The notes under the pieces are model-generated. The model did no database searches and had not been told where the DNA came from. It worked only from the letters and a program-made list of their open reading frames with translations. Position numbers and translations under genes: made by a program. From Urophycis tenuis (lineage: Eukaryota > Chordata > Actinopteri > Gadiformes > Phycidae): a DNA stretch of 64,000 bases. Where the stretch lies: the NCBI GenBank assembly GCA_036785325.1, contig JAXIVH010000245.1, forward strand, positions 1-64,000, written 5' to 3'. Position 1 is the first letter of the stretch; every line of letters starts with the position of its first letter. Of the stretch, positions 36,438 to 48,119 are shown piece after piece.

Positions 36438-37578
36438 GAAGAGAGAAGTGGAGGGAAGAAGGTGGCCTGCATCTCAGCAGGTATACAGCGGCGTTGAAGA
36501 ACCGAGCTCACACCTTGAGTAGACATGTCCTCTCGTTATCTGAGGGCTTCAGCAGGGTGCTCTCACAGTATTCTCCTGAAGAGATGATGGAGAATAAACC
36601 CATAGCGTTCAGTAGCTGTTCTCTCAGAGCTGGTCTGGCCACAGGAAGGTAACCATAGTGCCAACCTCTATCAGCTCTGAATAACCCCCTAAACACACAC
36701 ACAAATGCACTCATAGCACACACATACATGCATGCATACACATGCAAACATACACTCTCGTACACAAACATGCATACACACATGCACACACATACACACA
36801 CACACACACACCTGTGAGTACTTGGCCATCCAGATAATTGCCTGTCTATTCCCACTGATTCTCACTAAACATTGTAATTAACTTGTTGTGTAGATAGCGG
36901 AATAATTCAGGGTTTTCAAGACAATTATAATTTGTTTAGGAGTGCTCTGATATGCTCCTGGGCCAATGTGACACCTTCACAAACCACTTACATTTGACTG
37001 TTATTTACTTACGGGAATACACCTGTCTGGCAGTGTTAGTATCAGGCCTGGTATCTGATATATAACTGTTGAAGTTGAATTGTTTCCTAGGAGAGGACAA
37101 AAAATATTGTCCAAACATGCCATACATGTCACAATAATAGATTAATAAAACAGGGTGACTCATAAACCACAAATGGTATCACACTTTAATTATGACTACG
37201 ACTTGTGTGCCAGATGTGTTGATAACAATCACTTGAGCAGAGTGAAAAGACCAAGCGTTTCAGTGTATTTCAGATCCCTGATTCTCTTATCAGTTTCTCA
37301 GTCAAACCGTAACCTCAACAGGAAATTAAATGTGGAAAAAATAATTAAGTGGTTTCCATTATGATGTATGCTTTGCCTGTTATATATAATATTTTCATTT
37401 CTGCCTAATGACACTGATCTTGACAACATGCTGAGTTTTTGTTCATTTCAGTAAACAATATCTCAATTATTAGCCTATGTTTTTTATTTGATGTAAGTAG
37501 TATGATATATTATATGTATTGTATATTATATATTGTATATTTTTCATATTCAAACTTATTTTTTGAAAGTATGTATAT

Positions 37579-37610
37579 ATAATAATAATAATAATAATAA
37601 GTGTTATTAT
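37579..37610. repeat. (ATA)n microsatellite
   Basis: About eight ATA units, followed by a partly complementary TTATTATTA stretch. Confidence 0.85.
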
Positions 37611-37750
37611 TATTATTTTTGTTATTATTATCATCATCATTTTATTTTTTATATCATAATTGCATCAACATTTTATGAGAATAATACAAATAATATACAT
37701 TGGTCGTATGGTCGTATCCTGAAACGACACCTCGACCAAAATATGAGTGC

Positions 37751-37785
37751 GGGGGCGGGACATCCGCCTGAGCGGACCCGGAAGA
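37751..37785 (+). promoter_or_regulatory. sec11a proximal promoter motifs
   Basis: A GC box (GGGGGCGGGA, 37751-37760) and an ETS-type site (CCCGGAAG, about 37777-37784) lie about 80-110 bases before the start codon. The region has no TATA box. This is the usual layout of a housekeeping promoter. Confidence 0.5.
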
Positions 37786-37863
37786 TTTGGATGCAGGCTT
37801 CCTCATATGCATCCATATGTTTTCTACTTTTTACGCTGACATATAATAGTAAACACATAAAAA

Positions 37864-40800
37864 ATGTTATCGTTAGATTTCCTTGACGATGTGCGGCGTA
37901 TGAATAAGCGGCAGGTATGTAGACTACTCTTAGTTTGTTACTACCTTGCTGATCGCTTCCATTTTTATCTCAAATAGGCACACAGAGCTAAATGCTACAC
38001 CGCTAGCTGCTATCTCAGTCACACGTTGCATTCAATCTTCTGCAGACTATTGTGTGTTTGTATGTATTGTATTGTATGGACCTGCAGCCTGGCCATGCCA
38101 TTTACCTTGGGATCAAAGCTGGCTACATTGTCTCAGTACATTTGCCGCTCTGTACACTCTTCTCTCTTCATAGTACTCCTTTTGATTTCGCTCTTGTCTC
38201 TTAACTGCTTTATATAACAAGCATATTGAATGATGCCTTTACTAGTCAGACTGATACAATGTGATGATTTTAATATCCACCCTTGGATCAATACGCTAAT
38301 GTAGTGTGATATTTGATATGGACCCAATATTTTGAATTCTATATCAAATGTATAATAAGGCATTGTAGTTATATCGACTCGGCTGGCTTGGTGTGAGCAA
38401 TGTGTGGTTTTGTCTAAAAGCAATCATAATATGCAACCTGAACCCTTTCTCAATATTAAAATAGATTCCCTTTTCCATATTATGGTTGCAATAGGACAAA
38501 GCCCCGAAACGAATGTGTTCTTGGCAATGAAGAATACAATGAACTTTCCACAACTTAATATTGTTAACACTGGCATTGTTTATCTGTGTATGAAATGTGT
38601 GCATTAAAGTACATTTTGCTTAGGCGCAAGTATTCCTGCATATGAAAGTACAGCTATCACCAATCACAAAAAAGTATCCAGTTTGTTGCTGTAATTCATC
38701 ATTAGGACTAATCGTATTTAGCGTATAGTACTATTTTACATTTGGACACTCTTATCGGAAACGACATGTGGTTATGAGATGCATGTTCACATGAAGAGCA
38801 GGAAGTGATTTTGCAACTTGCTGAAGCATGTCTACATGTTGGGCTGCTGTGGACATTTCAGGGTAGTACCCAGAACTACCCATAATAATAACCTAATACT
38901 TACTACCCATCCCCCAAACCCCATACACCGTATGTACACCTCAATAAACCCAGAGCTTTTCTTTTAGATTCAGCTGAAGTCTTGTTCTTTGTGTCTCAGC
39001 TTTATTACCAGGTGCTGAACTTTGGTATGATTGTGTCGTCTGCGCTGATGATCTGGAAAGGTCTGATGGTGGTCACGGGAAGTGAGAGTCCCATCGTTGT
39101 CGTTCTCAGGTAAGAAAGGTGTTGATATAACTTGTTCATGTATATACTGTATACATGCACCTGTTGGTATCAAGTAGCAATAAGGGAGTGGAGTCAAGTT
39201 GATGGAAGTTCTTAGTCATCACAAGATGTGGTGAATTTGTGCACTCCAAAAGCCAGACAACAATTGCACTTGCTGTTGTTTCATGTTCAGTTGTTGTTGT
39301 TTTTTTTTGTTGTTGTTTTTTTTTGGGGGGGGGGCTGTAAATAGGTCAACACTTGAATGTAAATGTTTTTACTGCAATTAGATTTGCTCACAGTCGGGTC
39401 ACAACACGGAGCCTAATTTGAAGAATTATTATTCAGGGTAAACCATGATATGTGTTTCAGAAGGTGTCCCCCTGCTATGTCTCCCTCTGCTGTTGGCATC
39501 AGTCTGTATTAGGTTTAGTTTTAATACATGCAATAATACATACTCTTTCATAATGATGACCACACTTGCCTGATGTGACGCATTTCAAAGTAAAAGCATT
39601 TCCGGCCAGAACTAGATTTAGCAGGCATACAGTGCATTCACAAAGTATTCAGACCCCTTCACTTTTTCCAATGTTATGTTATGTGACAGTCCTATTAGAA
39701 TCTTTCTTTCATTTTCCCCCTATTCATGTAGCCAGTGTCCCATTGTGACGATCAATACAATGAATTGACAATACATTTATCCAAAACAGCCATCCCTTTT
39801 GGTTTAAAATGAATTATGTGATTGACTCCTCCCCGACTTGTGGTCACAAGCACAGCCTGTTTGCGGACAGACGAGGTAATGGGGTGGTTTTTCCCCTCAG
39901 TCCTTTCGTGTCATCCTTCAAAATGGTGGCTTGCTTGTGTCATTCCAGTGGCAGCATGGAGCCTGCATTCCACAGAGGAGACCTGCTGTTCCTCACCAAC
40001 AGGGTGGAGGACCCCATCCGCGTCGGGGAGATCGTGGTGTTCAGGATAGAGGGCCGTGAGATCCCCATAGTACACAGAGTACTGAAGATTCATGAAAAGT
40101 ATACGTCTAAGCCTTTATTATGATATTATAAGTGTAGTAGTCGTGGTTGGATAGTATTACCTATGACTGTAAACTGCTGGACCAGCGCCTGCAAGTCCTA
40201 ACTCTAGAACACAACTCTACAATACAATACTCTATTGCTGCGCTTGGGAGAAAGTAGACATCAAGGCCATGAGAAAAAGGAACATTACCGGAGCTTTGAT
40301 TATTAACCCTGTGATAGACCTTCACAAGCAGGAACCTGCAGTACAAACAGTGAAGCCTCCATTCGATTCCATGGTTCTTGTGCAGGGACAACGGCGACAT
40401 CAAGTTCCTGACCAAGGGGGACAACAACGCGGTGGATGACCGAGGGCTGTATAAGCAGGGCCAGCACTGGCTGGAGAAGAAGGACGTGGTGGGCAGAGCC
40501 AGAGGGTGCGTCTTCTGTCTCCACTGTGACCCAAGCAGTTCATGTACTTTAATGGGCTCCCAGCTACAAATCAATACGTGTTGCCTTTTGTCTTTGATAA
40601 ATTCAGTGTACCTATATGTTGGAACCTTGTTTTCAGGTGTGTCTGTGTGCGTGCGTGCGTACAAACTAAACGGTGTGTATGTTTGCTTCCAGGTTTGTGC
40701 CGTACATCGGAATCGTGACCATTCTCATGAACGACTACCCTAAGTTTAAGGTAGGTGCTGAAGTGGGATGAACCGGGGCAGGGTAGGGGGCAGTGGAAAT

Positions 40801-42521
40801 GGTGTTCAGCCCTTGCTAGCCAAGAGGCACTGGGTTTGATCCTGTCTGGTATACCTGTAGGTATCCTGGAGCAAGAACCCTCCTAACCCTTAATCCTAAA
40901 TGACATGTCGGAGTCACACTGAGTGAAAGCGTCAGATAAACTACTAAGTAGTCAAGAGTGGGTGGGGTGTGGGGGGAAATAATTGATTCACCAGGTGAGA
41001 ATCACAATTCCTATTCTCCATGAATTCAGAATCAGAAATCAGAAACTTAAAAATGTATTTGTTATTATTAAAAAGAAATTGACTTTTTGTTTTAACATTA
41101 TTGCCTTCAGTGTATATCACTTTTTTAAATGTAAAAAAAAAAAAGACTTATACACACTTGACTCTGCTATCTGCTAGCGCACAGAAGACCAGTGTTGATC
41201 CAGAAATGAGCACCCCCCCTAAGTCCATTTTGAACCAGGAATTGTTGTGAATGGAGAATCGAGTTTTTATCTTATTGTGACCCCCAAGAATCAACATATT
41301 GACATTAAATCGTGAGAGGCTGAAAGATCCCCCCCCCCCCCCCCCTCATCAGCTGAATCAGGACGTATGGGCCCCCCCCCCCCAAAAGGACCTGCTCCTT
41401 GTGGCCTTTGGGGCGCAGGAGAGGGAAGGTGGGGGCTGAGCACCCATTCATGCATATTTGATGTCTTGGCGATGTGTTTATTCTGGTACTCCTGGACCTC
41501 CTTATCTAAGATGTGCCACCACTCGCAGGAGACTATACATTTCTTATAAATATTCTTATTTCACAACCTTTTCTTTATTCATCTTGTAATCCTGTGACAC
41601 CCAAACTTCCGATCCGGGATTAATGGTAATAGTGATTCTGAGGTTATTACTGCTGATTTTCTTGGGGCCAGATATCCACACGGTTAGATGAGTTTCATCG
41701 TGGGCTCACACCCAACACTGACAGGCCGCTGTGTTACCTGTTGTTGTTTGTATTAAAGCTTAAGCCTAGTTTATACTTCTGCGTAAAGTGACGGAGAGCC
41801 CGACGGAGAGCCTCTCCATCGTCTCCGTCGGCCTGAAATATTTTTTAAGTATCTGTCACTCCGTCTACGTACAACGGAGACCGCAAGGGCTGCGATTGGT
41901 CCTCTAAACACGTCATTTACATATGAATGACTCACAATGAATCACATTCTATCGCTATCGACTTCTATCACAACGTAAACACTGGCCGCGCCATTTATGT
42001 ATACGCTTTATACGCTATATATACGCTATATATATACGCTACATATATACGCTACATATATACGCTTTACTATATGGACGCATAAAGCTCCAAAATGCAA
42101 GCCGACCTACTTGAACTTGTGAAACTTAAAAGAGACGGTGGCAAATTGCAAGTTTGTGTACGGTTTTTACTTTTAAAAGCATTTCATTTATAACGTATCC
42201 CCTTTTCTATTTAATAATTGATCCCCTCTGAACAAATTTTCCCTTTTGTACTTATTTGCTTGAATGTCATGGCCAGTCTTGCGTAGCGACCCATACTGGT
42301 CAAGCCGGAATTTGCATTGCGTATCCGTCACCACGACGGAGAAGTATGAGGGCTCGAGGGGTGTCCGTAGTTACGCAGACGGATGACGGATTACGCAGTC
42401 GGAGAAGTATAAACTAGGCTTTACTGTTACTGCAAACTCTAAAGTCCTGCTTCTCCTCCGCCCTCTCCAGTACGCTGTTCTGTTCATGCTGGGGCTCTTT
42501 GTACTGGTCCACCGGGAATGA
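37864..42521 (+). CDS. sec11a: Signal peptidase complex catalytic subunit SEC11A
   Basis: Six exons: 37864-37914, 39000-39109, 39949-40098, 40386-40505, 40693-40750, 42471-42521. They give 179 residues, the same length as human SEC11A. The start [17 protein letters not shown] is identical to the human protein. A transmembrane segment (about 18-37) precedes the catalytic domain. Ser56 lies in [12 protein letters not shown], His96 in [12 protein letters not shown] and Asp122 in [12 protein letters not shown]; these are the Ser-His-Asp residues known for this family. The C-terminal hydrophobic segment ends VLVHRE. The protein cleaves signal peptides from nascent secretory proteins in the ER membrane, together with SPCS1-3. 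Codon phases match at each junction. ATTAAA at 42927-42932 is a possible poly(A) signal. A Harbinger-type MITE occupies much of the last intron. Confidence 0.97.
39628..39745. mobile_element. Tc1/mariner-like terminal fragment
   Basis: TA followed by CAGTGCATTCACAAAGTATT and CAGACCCCTTCACTTTTTCC closely resembles the end of a common fish Tc1-like transposon (CAGTGCATTCGGAAAGTATT type). Similarity fades past about 39700, and no opposite end was found. It is a solo, decayed terminus in sec11a intron 2. Confidence 0.65.
40777..40955 (+). mobile_element. tRNA-derived SINE (sec11a intron 5)
   Basis: A degenerate head is followed by GGCACTGGGTTTGATCCTGT (B-box-like). The tail GAGTGAAAGCGTCAGATAAA is the teleost SINE 3' end. 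It belongs to the same broad family as the copies at 11847 and 24345. Confidence 0.6.
41763..42420. mobile_element. PIF/Harbinger-type MITE with TTA target duplication
   Basis: AGCCTAGTTTATACTTCT at 41763-41780 is the reverse complement of 42403-42420. The element is flanked by TTA at 41760-41762 and 42421-42423, the three-base TWA duplication typical of Harbinger elements. It is 658 bp, non-coding, with internal TATATACGCT tandem repeats (about 42000-42065) and several GACGGAG motifs near the ends. It ends 50 bases before the final exon of sec11a. Confidence 0.88.
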
Positions 42522-43249
42522 GCAAGGCGACAAGGAAGCAAGGTCCCGAGGAAGGAAGGTGGAGAGGAAGCGAGGTCGCGGCGGAGGATCCAGCTTTGTC
42601 CACAGAAAAATGTCAAACCATGCCTGTCAAAAACGACTTCCGTTTAGAATTTTTCTTTTTCAATCCTACTGGCTTTTGTACTCTTATGATGGCCGTGTTT
42701 TGTAGAAATGTGGCCAAAAGCGTCAATGTGTGTGTATAAGCTTTACAGGTTTGTTTTGTGAGGGGATCTAGACTAAAGATTCATGTCCAATTACAATTTT
42801 ATTTGTGATTTTATTTTTATTTTCCCCCGATAAGTCAGCATTTGTATTTTTTTTGTTTTGTCTTTTCATGTTGATTCATTGTCTTTTGAAAATCTGTGAA
42901 GTATTTTAAGACACATTGAGTTTGATATTAAATTTAAATCTGTTTCCCTCAAGCTGTGAAATGTTTTTATTTTTTCAATCGGCAACCTTCATTGGATGAG
43001 CTTTTTGGGTGTCATTCTCCTTCTATCTTCTCTCCTGTTGCTCTATGTAGCTCCAGCCACCCCCCTTATGTCACTCTTTCACCTAACCACCTCACTCTAT
43101 GTCGCTCCAGCATAGGCCTCTATGGAGCTCTCTTTCCAAATCCTCCTGAGAGATACAAATAACAATCAAATTAACGAAAGGTCTCTTGGTCTGACTTTGC
43201 ATGAACTCCACGTAGAGATCTCTGCAAGCCTTTTATTCTTAACAGATGT

Positions 43250-43285
43250 GTTAGATAGATAGATAGATAGATAGAGGGAAATTTT
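43250..43285 (-). mobile_element. (GATA)n with reversed LINE tail
   Basis: Five to six GATA units run into GAGGGAAATTTTAG. This fits the reverse of the teleost LINE 3' end with its (TCTA)n tail. Confidence 0.45.
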
Positions 43286-44017
43286 AGAAAATCTGAGGAT
43301 AAGAGCAGACGATGAGGATGGCTTAAAAAAAGAATGGTTCATCCATCGCTGGCACATATCAGCTGTTTATCAGGGGCGAATCCACTTTAACCAAACATGG
43401 GGATATTTCATCCAGGGTTAGGAGTCACTGAACTTCTCTTGGGTGTTCTGTCAGACTCAACTGGTCGCGTCATGATCCGTTATTGCGCAGTGTTGTATTT
43501 AATGGGAGTCAAGTCATTATTTGAAACCCATCCAAAGTCAACTAGGTCCCCATGGTAGGGGTTAAAATGGCATTATGTTTTTTTATCCTAGTGTCCCTAT
43601 CACTGTGGAGACAAGTGCACTTATGGCAATACAACCACACAATTCAAATAGGCCTACGTTATTCCAGGCCTTTATCTTTGCCTTTGGCATGTTTGATTCC
43701 TGTAATGTGAGACGTTTTAGTTTGGTTCACATTCATCACTCCTTTCCAATTTCCTATATCAGGCTTTTATCAAACTGAAGAAGACACATGTCAGTATAGT
43801 GGACTCCACTACATGTGCTTCGGTGAAATGGATGTTTGCACTACTGCCATAACGCACACTGAAACACGCAGGCCTGTATCAGAAATTAAATCAACCCTAG
43901 GCCAGCAGTCCAACGGAAGATCGAGCACTATACAGCCCGGTCACCACACTGCAAACTATGAATTGCCGTGAAGGTCTGCACGCACACAACATTGAGCCCA
44001 CCCATTGTAGGGGGGGC

Positions 44018-44023
44018 TATAAA
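44018..44023 (+). promoter_or_regulatory. nmb TATA box
   Basis: TATAAA in the context GGGGGGCTATAAATGTGCGC, 71 bases before the start codon. This would place transcription start near 44050. A TATA-driven promoter suits a regulated neuropeptide gene. Confidence 0.65.
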
Positions 44024-44093
44024 TGTGCGCTGCGCACCGCAGCTCCACACCGACACCGCCGCTGGGAGGGACACTGACGTTACGGTCTGAGCT

Positions 44094-44818
44094 ATGTCTG
44101 GGTTAACTCTGAGCACTGTCTTCCACGGGGGCTTACTGACTTATCTGGTGGTGTTCTCGGTGCTGTCTCTCACCACCGCCGTGAGCTTCGACTTGACAGA
44201 GCTAAGGAATAAAGTTGCAAAGATTAAAGTGAACCCGAGAGGCAATCTTTGGGCCACAGGTATGTGGGATACTACTTGTAGCTTTTATGGTTATTTGATT
44301 TTTTTTTTTTTATTCAAAGGATAAATTACCTGTTTTTTTTTCAAGCGCTCTCTATTGTTTCATCTCACTATCTTTTAGATGTTGTAATACAAACCATAGG
44401 CCTATCATTTCTTCCAAAGTTCACTTTTTTTGTCATCATGACTTAAACCGCATAAAAAACGATGGACATTTGATTTATCACTTCAAAGGACACTTTATGG
44501 GCAAGAAAAGTGTGATGGACAACCCTTTGCTGTCGTCCGCCGACGGCCAAGGCGTGGACGCGCTGCAGGTGGCCCTGGGTCCGGAGGGCGACCTGGGGAA
44601 CCTCTTCCAGGAGGTTCTGCGGGTCGCCTTACAGGCGCAGATCGACACGCAAGAGACCCGCTCTAAAAACCAGGTGAGGAAAAGCCCAGTCCACTATATG
44701 ATCAATTGTGTTGACAGACGTCACATTGTTGCAGGAAAATTGTCATCCTTTCTGATTTTAGGAGTCGGAGTTGTTGATGAAAATTTTGGAGAACTACGTC
44801 CGCAACAGCAAAAAGTGA
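44094..44818 (+). CDS. nmb: Neuromedin B precursor
   Basis: Three exons: 44094-44259, 44489-44673, 44762-44818, giving 135 residues. The N-terminus has a hydrophobic signal peptide (LLTYLVVFSVLSLTTAVS, roughly residues 14-31). The bioactive decapeptide GNLWATGHFM follows. It is succeeded by GKK, the glycine amide donor plus a dibasic cleavage site, so the mature product ends in methionine amide. GNLWATGHFM is the conserved neuromedin B sequence. The C-terminal propeptide ends LLMKILENYVRNSKK. Neuromedin B is a bombesin-family neuropeptide acting on the NMB receptor, with roles in smooth-muscle contraction, feeding and itch or sneeze circuits in mammals. Intron 1 splits the glycine codon inside the mature peptide. 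TATAAA at 44018 and AATAAA at 45048-45053 frame a compact gene. Confidence 0.97.
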
Positions 44819-45047
44819 AGGTTCGGGGAAGTAGACTGACTGGCAAGTCTACTACGGACATGGACAATTAAAACGCATCGCGATGTCACTGATTACAGAA
44901 ATGTTGTTCTCATCCTCATGATTGTAACGCACAGCTACACAGTGAAATACCGACGCTGTTTTGGTTGCTTTCATTTTATCTGGACAGTGACCATCTTATC
45001 TTAAATGTATTACCTACAACATGTGTTCATGTGGCGTGTATGCTTCA

Positions 45048-45053
45048 AATAAA
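45048..45053 (+). other. nmb poly(A) signal
   Basis: AATAAA lies 230 bases after the nmb stop codon, followed by T-rich sequence. Confidence 0.7.
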
Positions 45054-46070
45054 TATCATTAATTTATTTAATATTTTTGCTTTCATTGTAATTTTCTTTA
45101 CAGAATTCAACGTGTTTATGTTCAATGTATAAACCCTATGCAAAATGTGGTGTAAATATTTTAACTTATAGGCTACTTCTATGAAGAATGAATAATTCCA
45201 TAATCTTCATATACGCGGTGAGAGCAGACTTATGTAGCATGCAAAAGTAATAAAACATGTTGGAAAAATAGTAACTAAAATGTGGAAGTATCCCTTTATT
45301 TTAATGTGTATGATTGACGATGACATGAACTTACTATATGATTTATAGTCACACGCCATAACAATAATATTACTGAATTACCAACAGCAAAAAATTTTTA
45401 GGAATGAAAACACCAATATCATATCCTCTTTCTCAGTTTGTAAAACACACATTTGTGAATGGTGCCAACTTAAAGACCTTATGAACGATATAACCAGGTC
45501 TGCATATGTAAGTCAACAGTGATTTGGTTCTAAACTGAACAAGGCACAAAACCTTTCAAATGAAATGCTCCCATAAATTCAATCAACTGGTGTTGTGACT
45601 TTTAAAACTTAACATAGAGAGATGATAACAAAACTGGACTTCAAAATTGTCTTTACTCATGACACCCATCTTAATCTTCATCCCCCAAGATGAAGACTAT
45701 GTGGGAAGTAGGTTACCAGGACAGGAATCAAGCTGCATTCAAGCCTTCACAATTCATTCCATGTTGACCTTTCCCATAAACATTTCCTATTGTGGATGTC
45801 TGATAGTGCAACACATTATTTTGATCTGAAACTTGCAATGCACACGTGCTTCTGCAACTGTCCATCTTTCCCCTTGAGAGACGCACATTAAGAGATATAA
45901 ATGTATTGCTGTTGAATCGCAGCCGCTGTGGCAGATGGATGTGCTCCTATCAGAATACAACACGTTACTCCCACTGCTCTACACAAACCTCCTGTGGCGT
46001 GTGAGTCCCATCTCCTCCACTAATGAAGATTAGATTTATCCTTCCAGTGGTCAGTCTGCGATACAGCCCA

Positions 46071-46111
<41 letters not shown>

Positions 46112-47026
46112 CACAAACCACAGCCCTGTCGTTACCTCTTACAAACCACTGTTTACTTTGTAAAACAGCAATGTGGAGCTGTGATCAGTTCCAACGCTAA
46201 ACGTTGCTGTGTGGATTGGGTAAGGGCATTTACAACTGTCTTCTATTGTTCAAGGATCAATGAGATTACAGAGGAATCACTTCTTCAGCACTTGACCCAA
46301 TGTATGGTTCTAAAGTTAAAGACTCTTCATCAACAGGACATAACAGGAACATGTTTATAATGTAATCAGAAATGACAAAAACAAAAGTGTATTTAGGAAC
46401 AACCAATTAATTGTGAATGAAACACTCCAAATTATACAGCATTATAAAATCCTTTTTAACAAGGTTAACACAGACTACAGTGGAGGTGTGCGTTCAAACA
46501 GCAGCATGGAGATGAATAGGTTTATGAATGTCCTTTATCTTGTTTACACAGCGTTATCTCACTCGGTTCTAATCACGCAGTATCTGTTATGATCAGGCAC
46601 TCATATGTTTTACAATTAGGTCTCTAAAATCTCAACACTTTCCATTTGATGACCTTTTTCACATGAGAACAAAAAACATTTCAGTTTCATTAAGTTACGC
46701 CACTCACAATCTGGCCACCATTACTACCGTCACTACTACCATCACACATAGTAGTGACATGGTATGCATCTCAGAGCCTGACGTATCAGAAATCCCTGTA
46801 CGTCACTTTCGATGGCGTATTACATGACTACTTACTTACGTCATGTTGCACTTTTCTCCCAGATGGTGTTCAGTGAGTTCAGTTCAGATATGCTCAGAGA
46901 TGATTCTCAGATATGCTCAGATATGCTCTGAGAGGATTCTCAGATATGCTCAGAGATGCCTACAGGCATAGGTGTAGATTTCGTGGGGGAGGCGGGGGAT
47001 AAACCCTCCAGAACAACGATGTCTCT

Positions 47027-47060
<34 letters not shown>

Positions 47061-48110
47061 TCACATAAAAAAGACATAAAAGAGTAATGAGAGTAAAGCA
47101 TAAAGACATGTCCACCATAAATTGATTCAGAAATGGCTAAAAATGCATAAAAAGTGATGCGTAAAAATTCGCCACCCCACAAGAAATGCCTATTTTTTAT
47201 TTGACCTTATAATCCCCAATTATGTTCATGAAAGTTAAAACAGTAAAATAATATATAAAAAAGCTATATAAAAGCTAACAACAAGCAATTCACTCCCAGA
47301 TGCATAATTTATGTTTAGAGATTATTTACATTTCACCGTAATGTTTCACCAAGACACAGCCTTTCCAGTGTTGCATTGACTGCGCTGGCTTTAATAGATG
47401 AGCATACAGTTGAGTTATTTATCTTGTTCTGGAACCTATTCTCTTTGCTTCGGACTTCCCTGTGCAGGAGTCAGTGTTAAGGACTGCACCAGCATTGTCG
47501 TCACATTAAATGTGAATGAAATGTGTTGATTGGGCTGTTCTTACGCATGGCTCATGGGATGAAGCGGTTTCATGTTGAGAACGCCTTCTGATTCAGACCC
47601 ATGCTGGGCGGACTTCAGGCCAAGGAAGCGATGTGACAAAATGGTTGGACTCCAATATGAAGCCATTAGGCCTAGCTAGAGAGGCTTTAATCTTGGGATC
47701 AGGGTGTTAAATAACATTGTTGAATGATAATTTTAAAAAGAAAACAACAGTAATTTGAGAAGGGTTGGCTAAGATATCACTTTGGCAACTAACCTTGGGA
47801 ACTACACCCAAAGAAATAATAAATGATATATAAAATGTAATTCCAGAAGAAATTGCCGTGTTGAATGCTGGCTGTTGAAAGGGTTTTGCTAAATTGGATT
47901 GCTGGCTTTAAATTATTTGTAACATTTTAAGTGTTGAATGGAGTTTAAACAAAGGTTTTAATTCCAGATTTTAACTCAGGTTTTAACTCAAAACAAAATA
48001 ACTCAAACAAGTCAAATGGCTAAACTGAAGTGATACAGTTTGAACTTAGGCCAATTAGGATGAAGTTATGAAGTGACCACAAGGTGATAGTGACCACATA
48101 AAGGGAGGGA
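45054..48110. other. Intergenic, no gene seen
   Basis: AT-rich sequence with CA arrays at about 46074-46110 and 47030-47058, and a short tandem of CAGATATGCTCAGAGATG-type units at about 46885-46960. No exon, RNA gene or intact mobile element was recognised. Confidence 0.65.
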
Positions 48111-48119
48111 ATGGCTGTC

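Larger units (their letters stand above)
33378..37863. other. Intergenic region alpk3-sec11a
   Basis: No coding exon was recognised in 4.5 kb. It contains the alpk3 3' end (AATAAA at 33711), a duplicated CRE-bearing segment (33977-34040), an antisense SINE (36299-36437), a CA/CATA-rich tract (about 36692-36812) and ATA repeats (37579-37610). ZNF592, which sits between the human orthologues, is absent. Confidence 0.75.
42522..44093. other. sec11a 3' end and nmb upstream region
   Basis: Contains the sec11a 3' UTR to about 42950. A reversed LINE tail with GATA repeats (about 43250-43285) follows. No exon was recognised between it and nmb. Confidence 0.65.

Noticed and set aside
46885..46960. 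CAGATATGCTC tandem as a regulatory array
   Set aside because: It is a short imperfect repeat without a known factor motif, best treated as low-copy tandem duplication.
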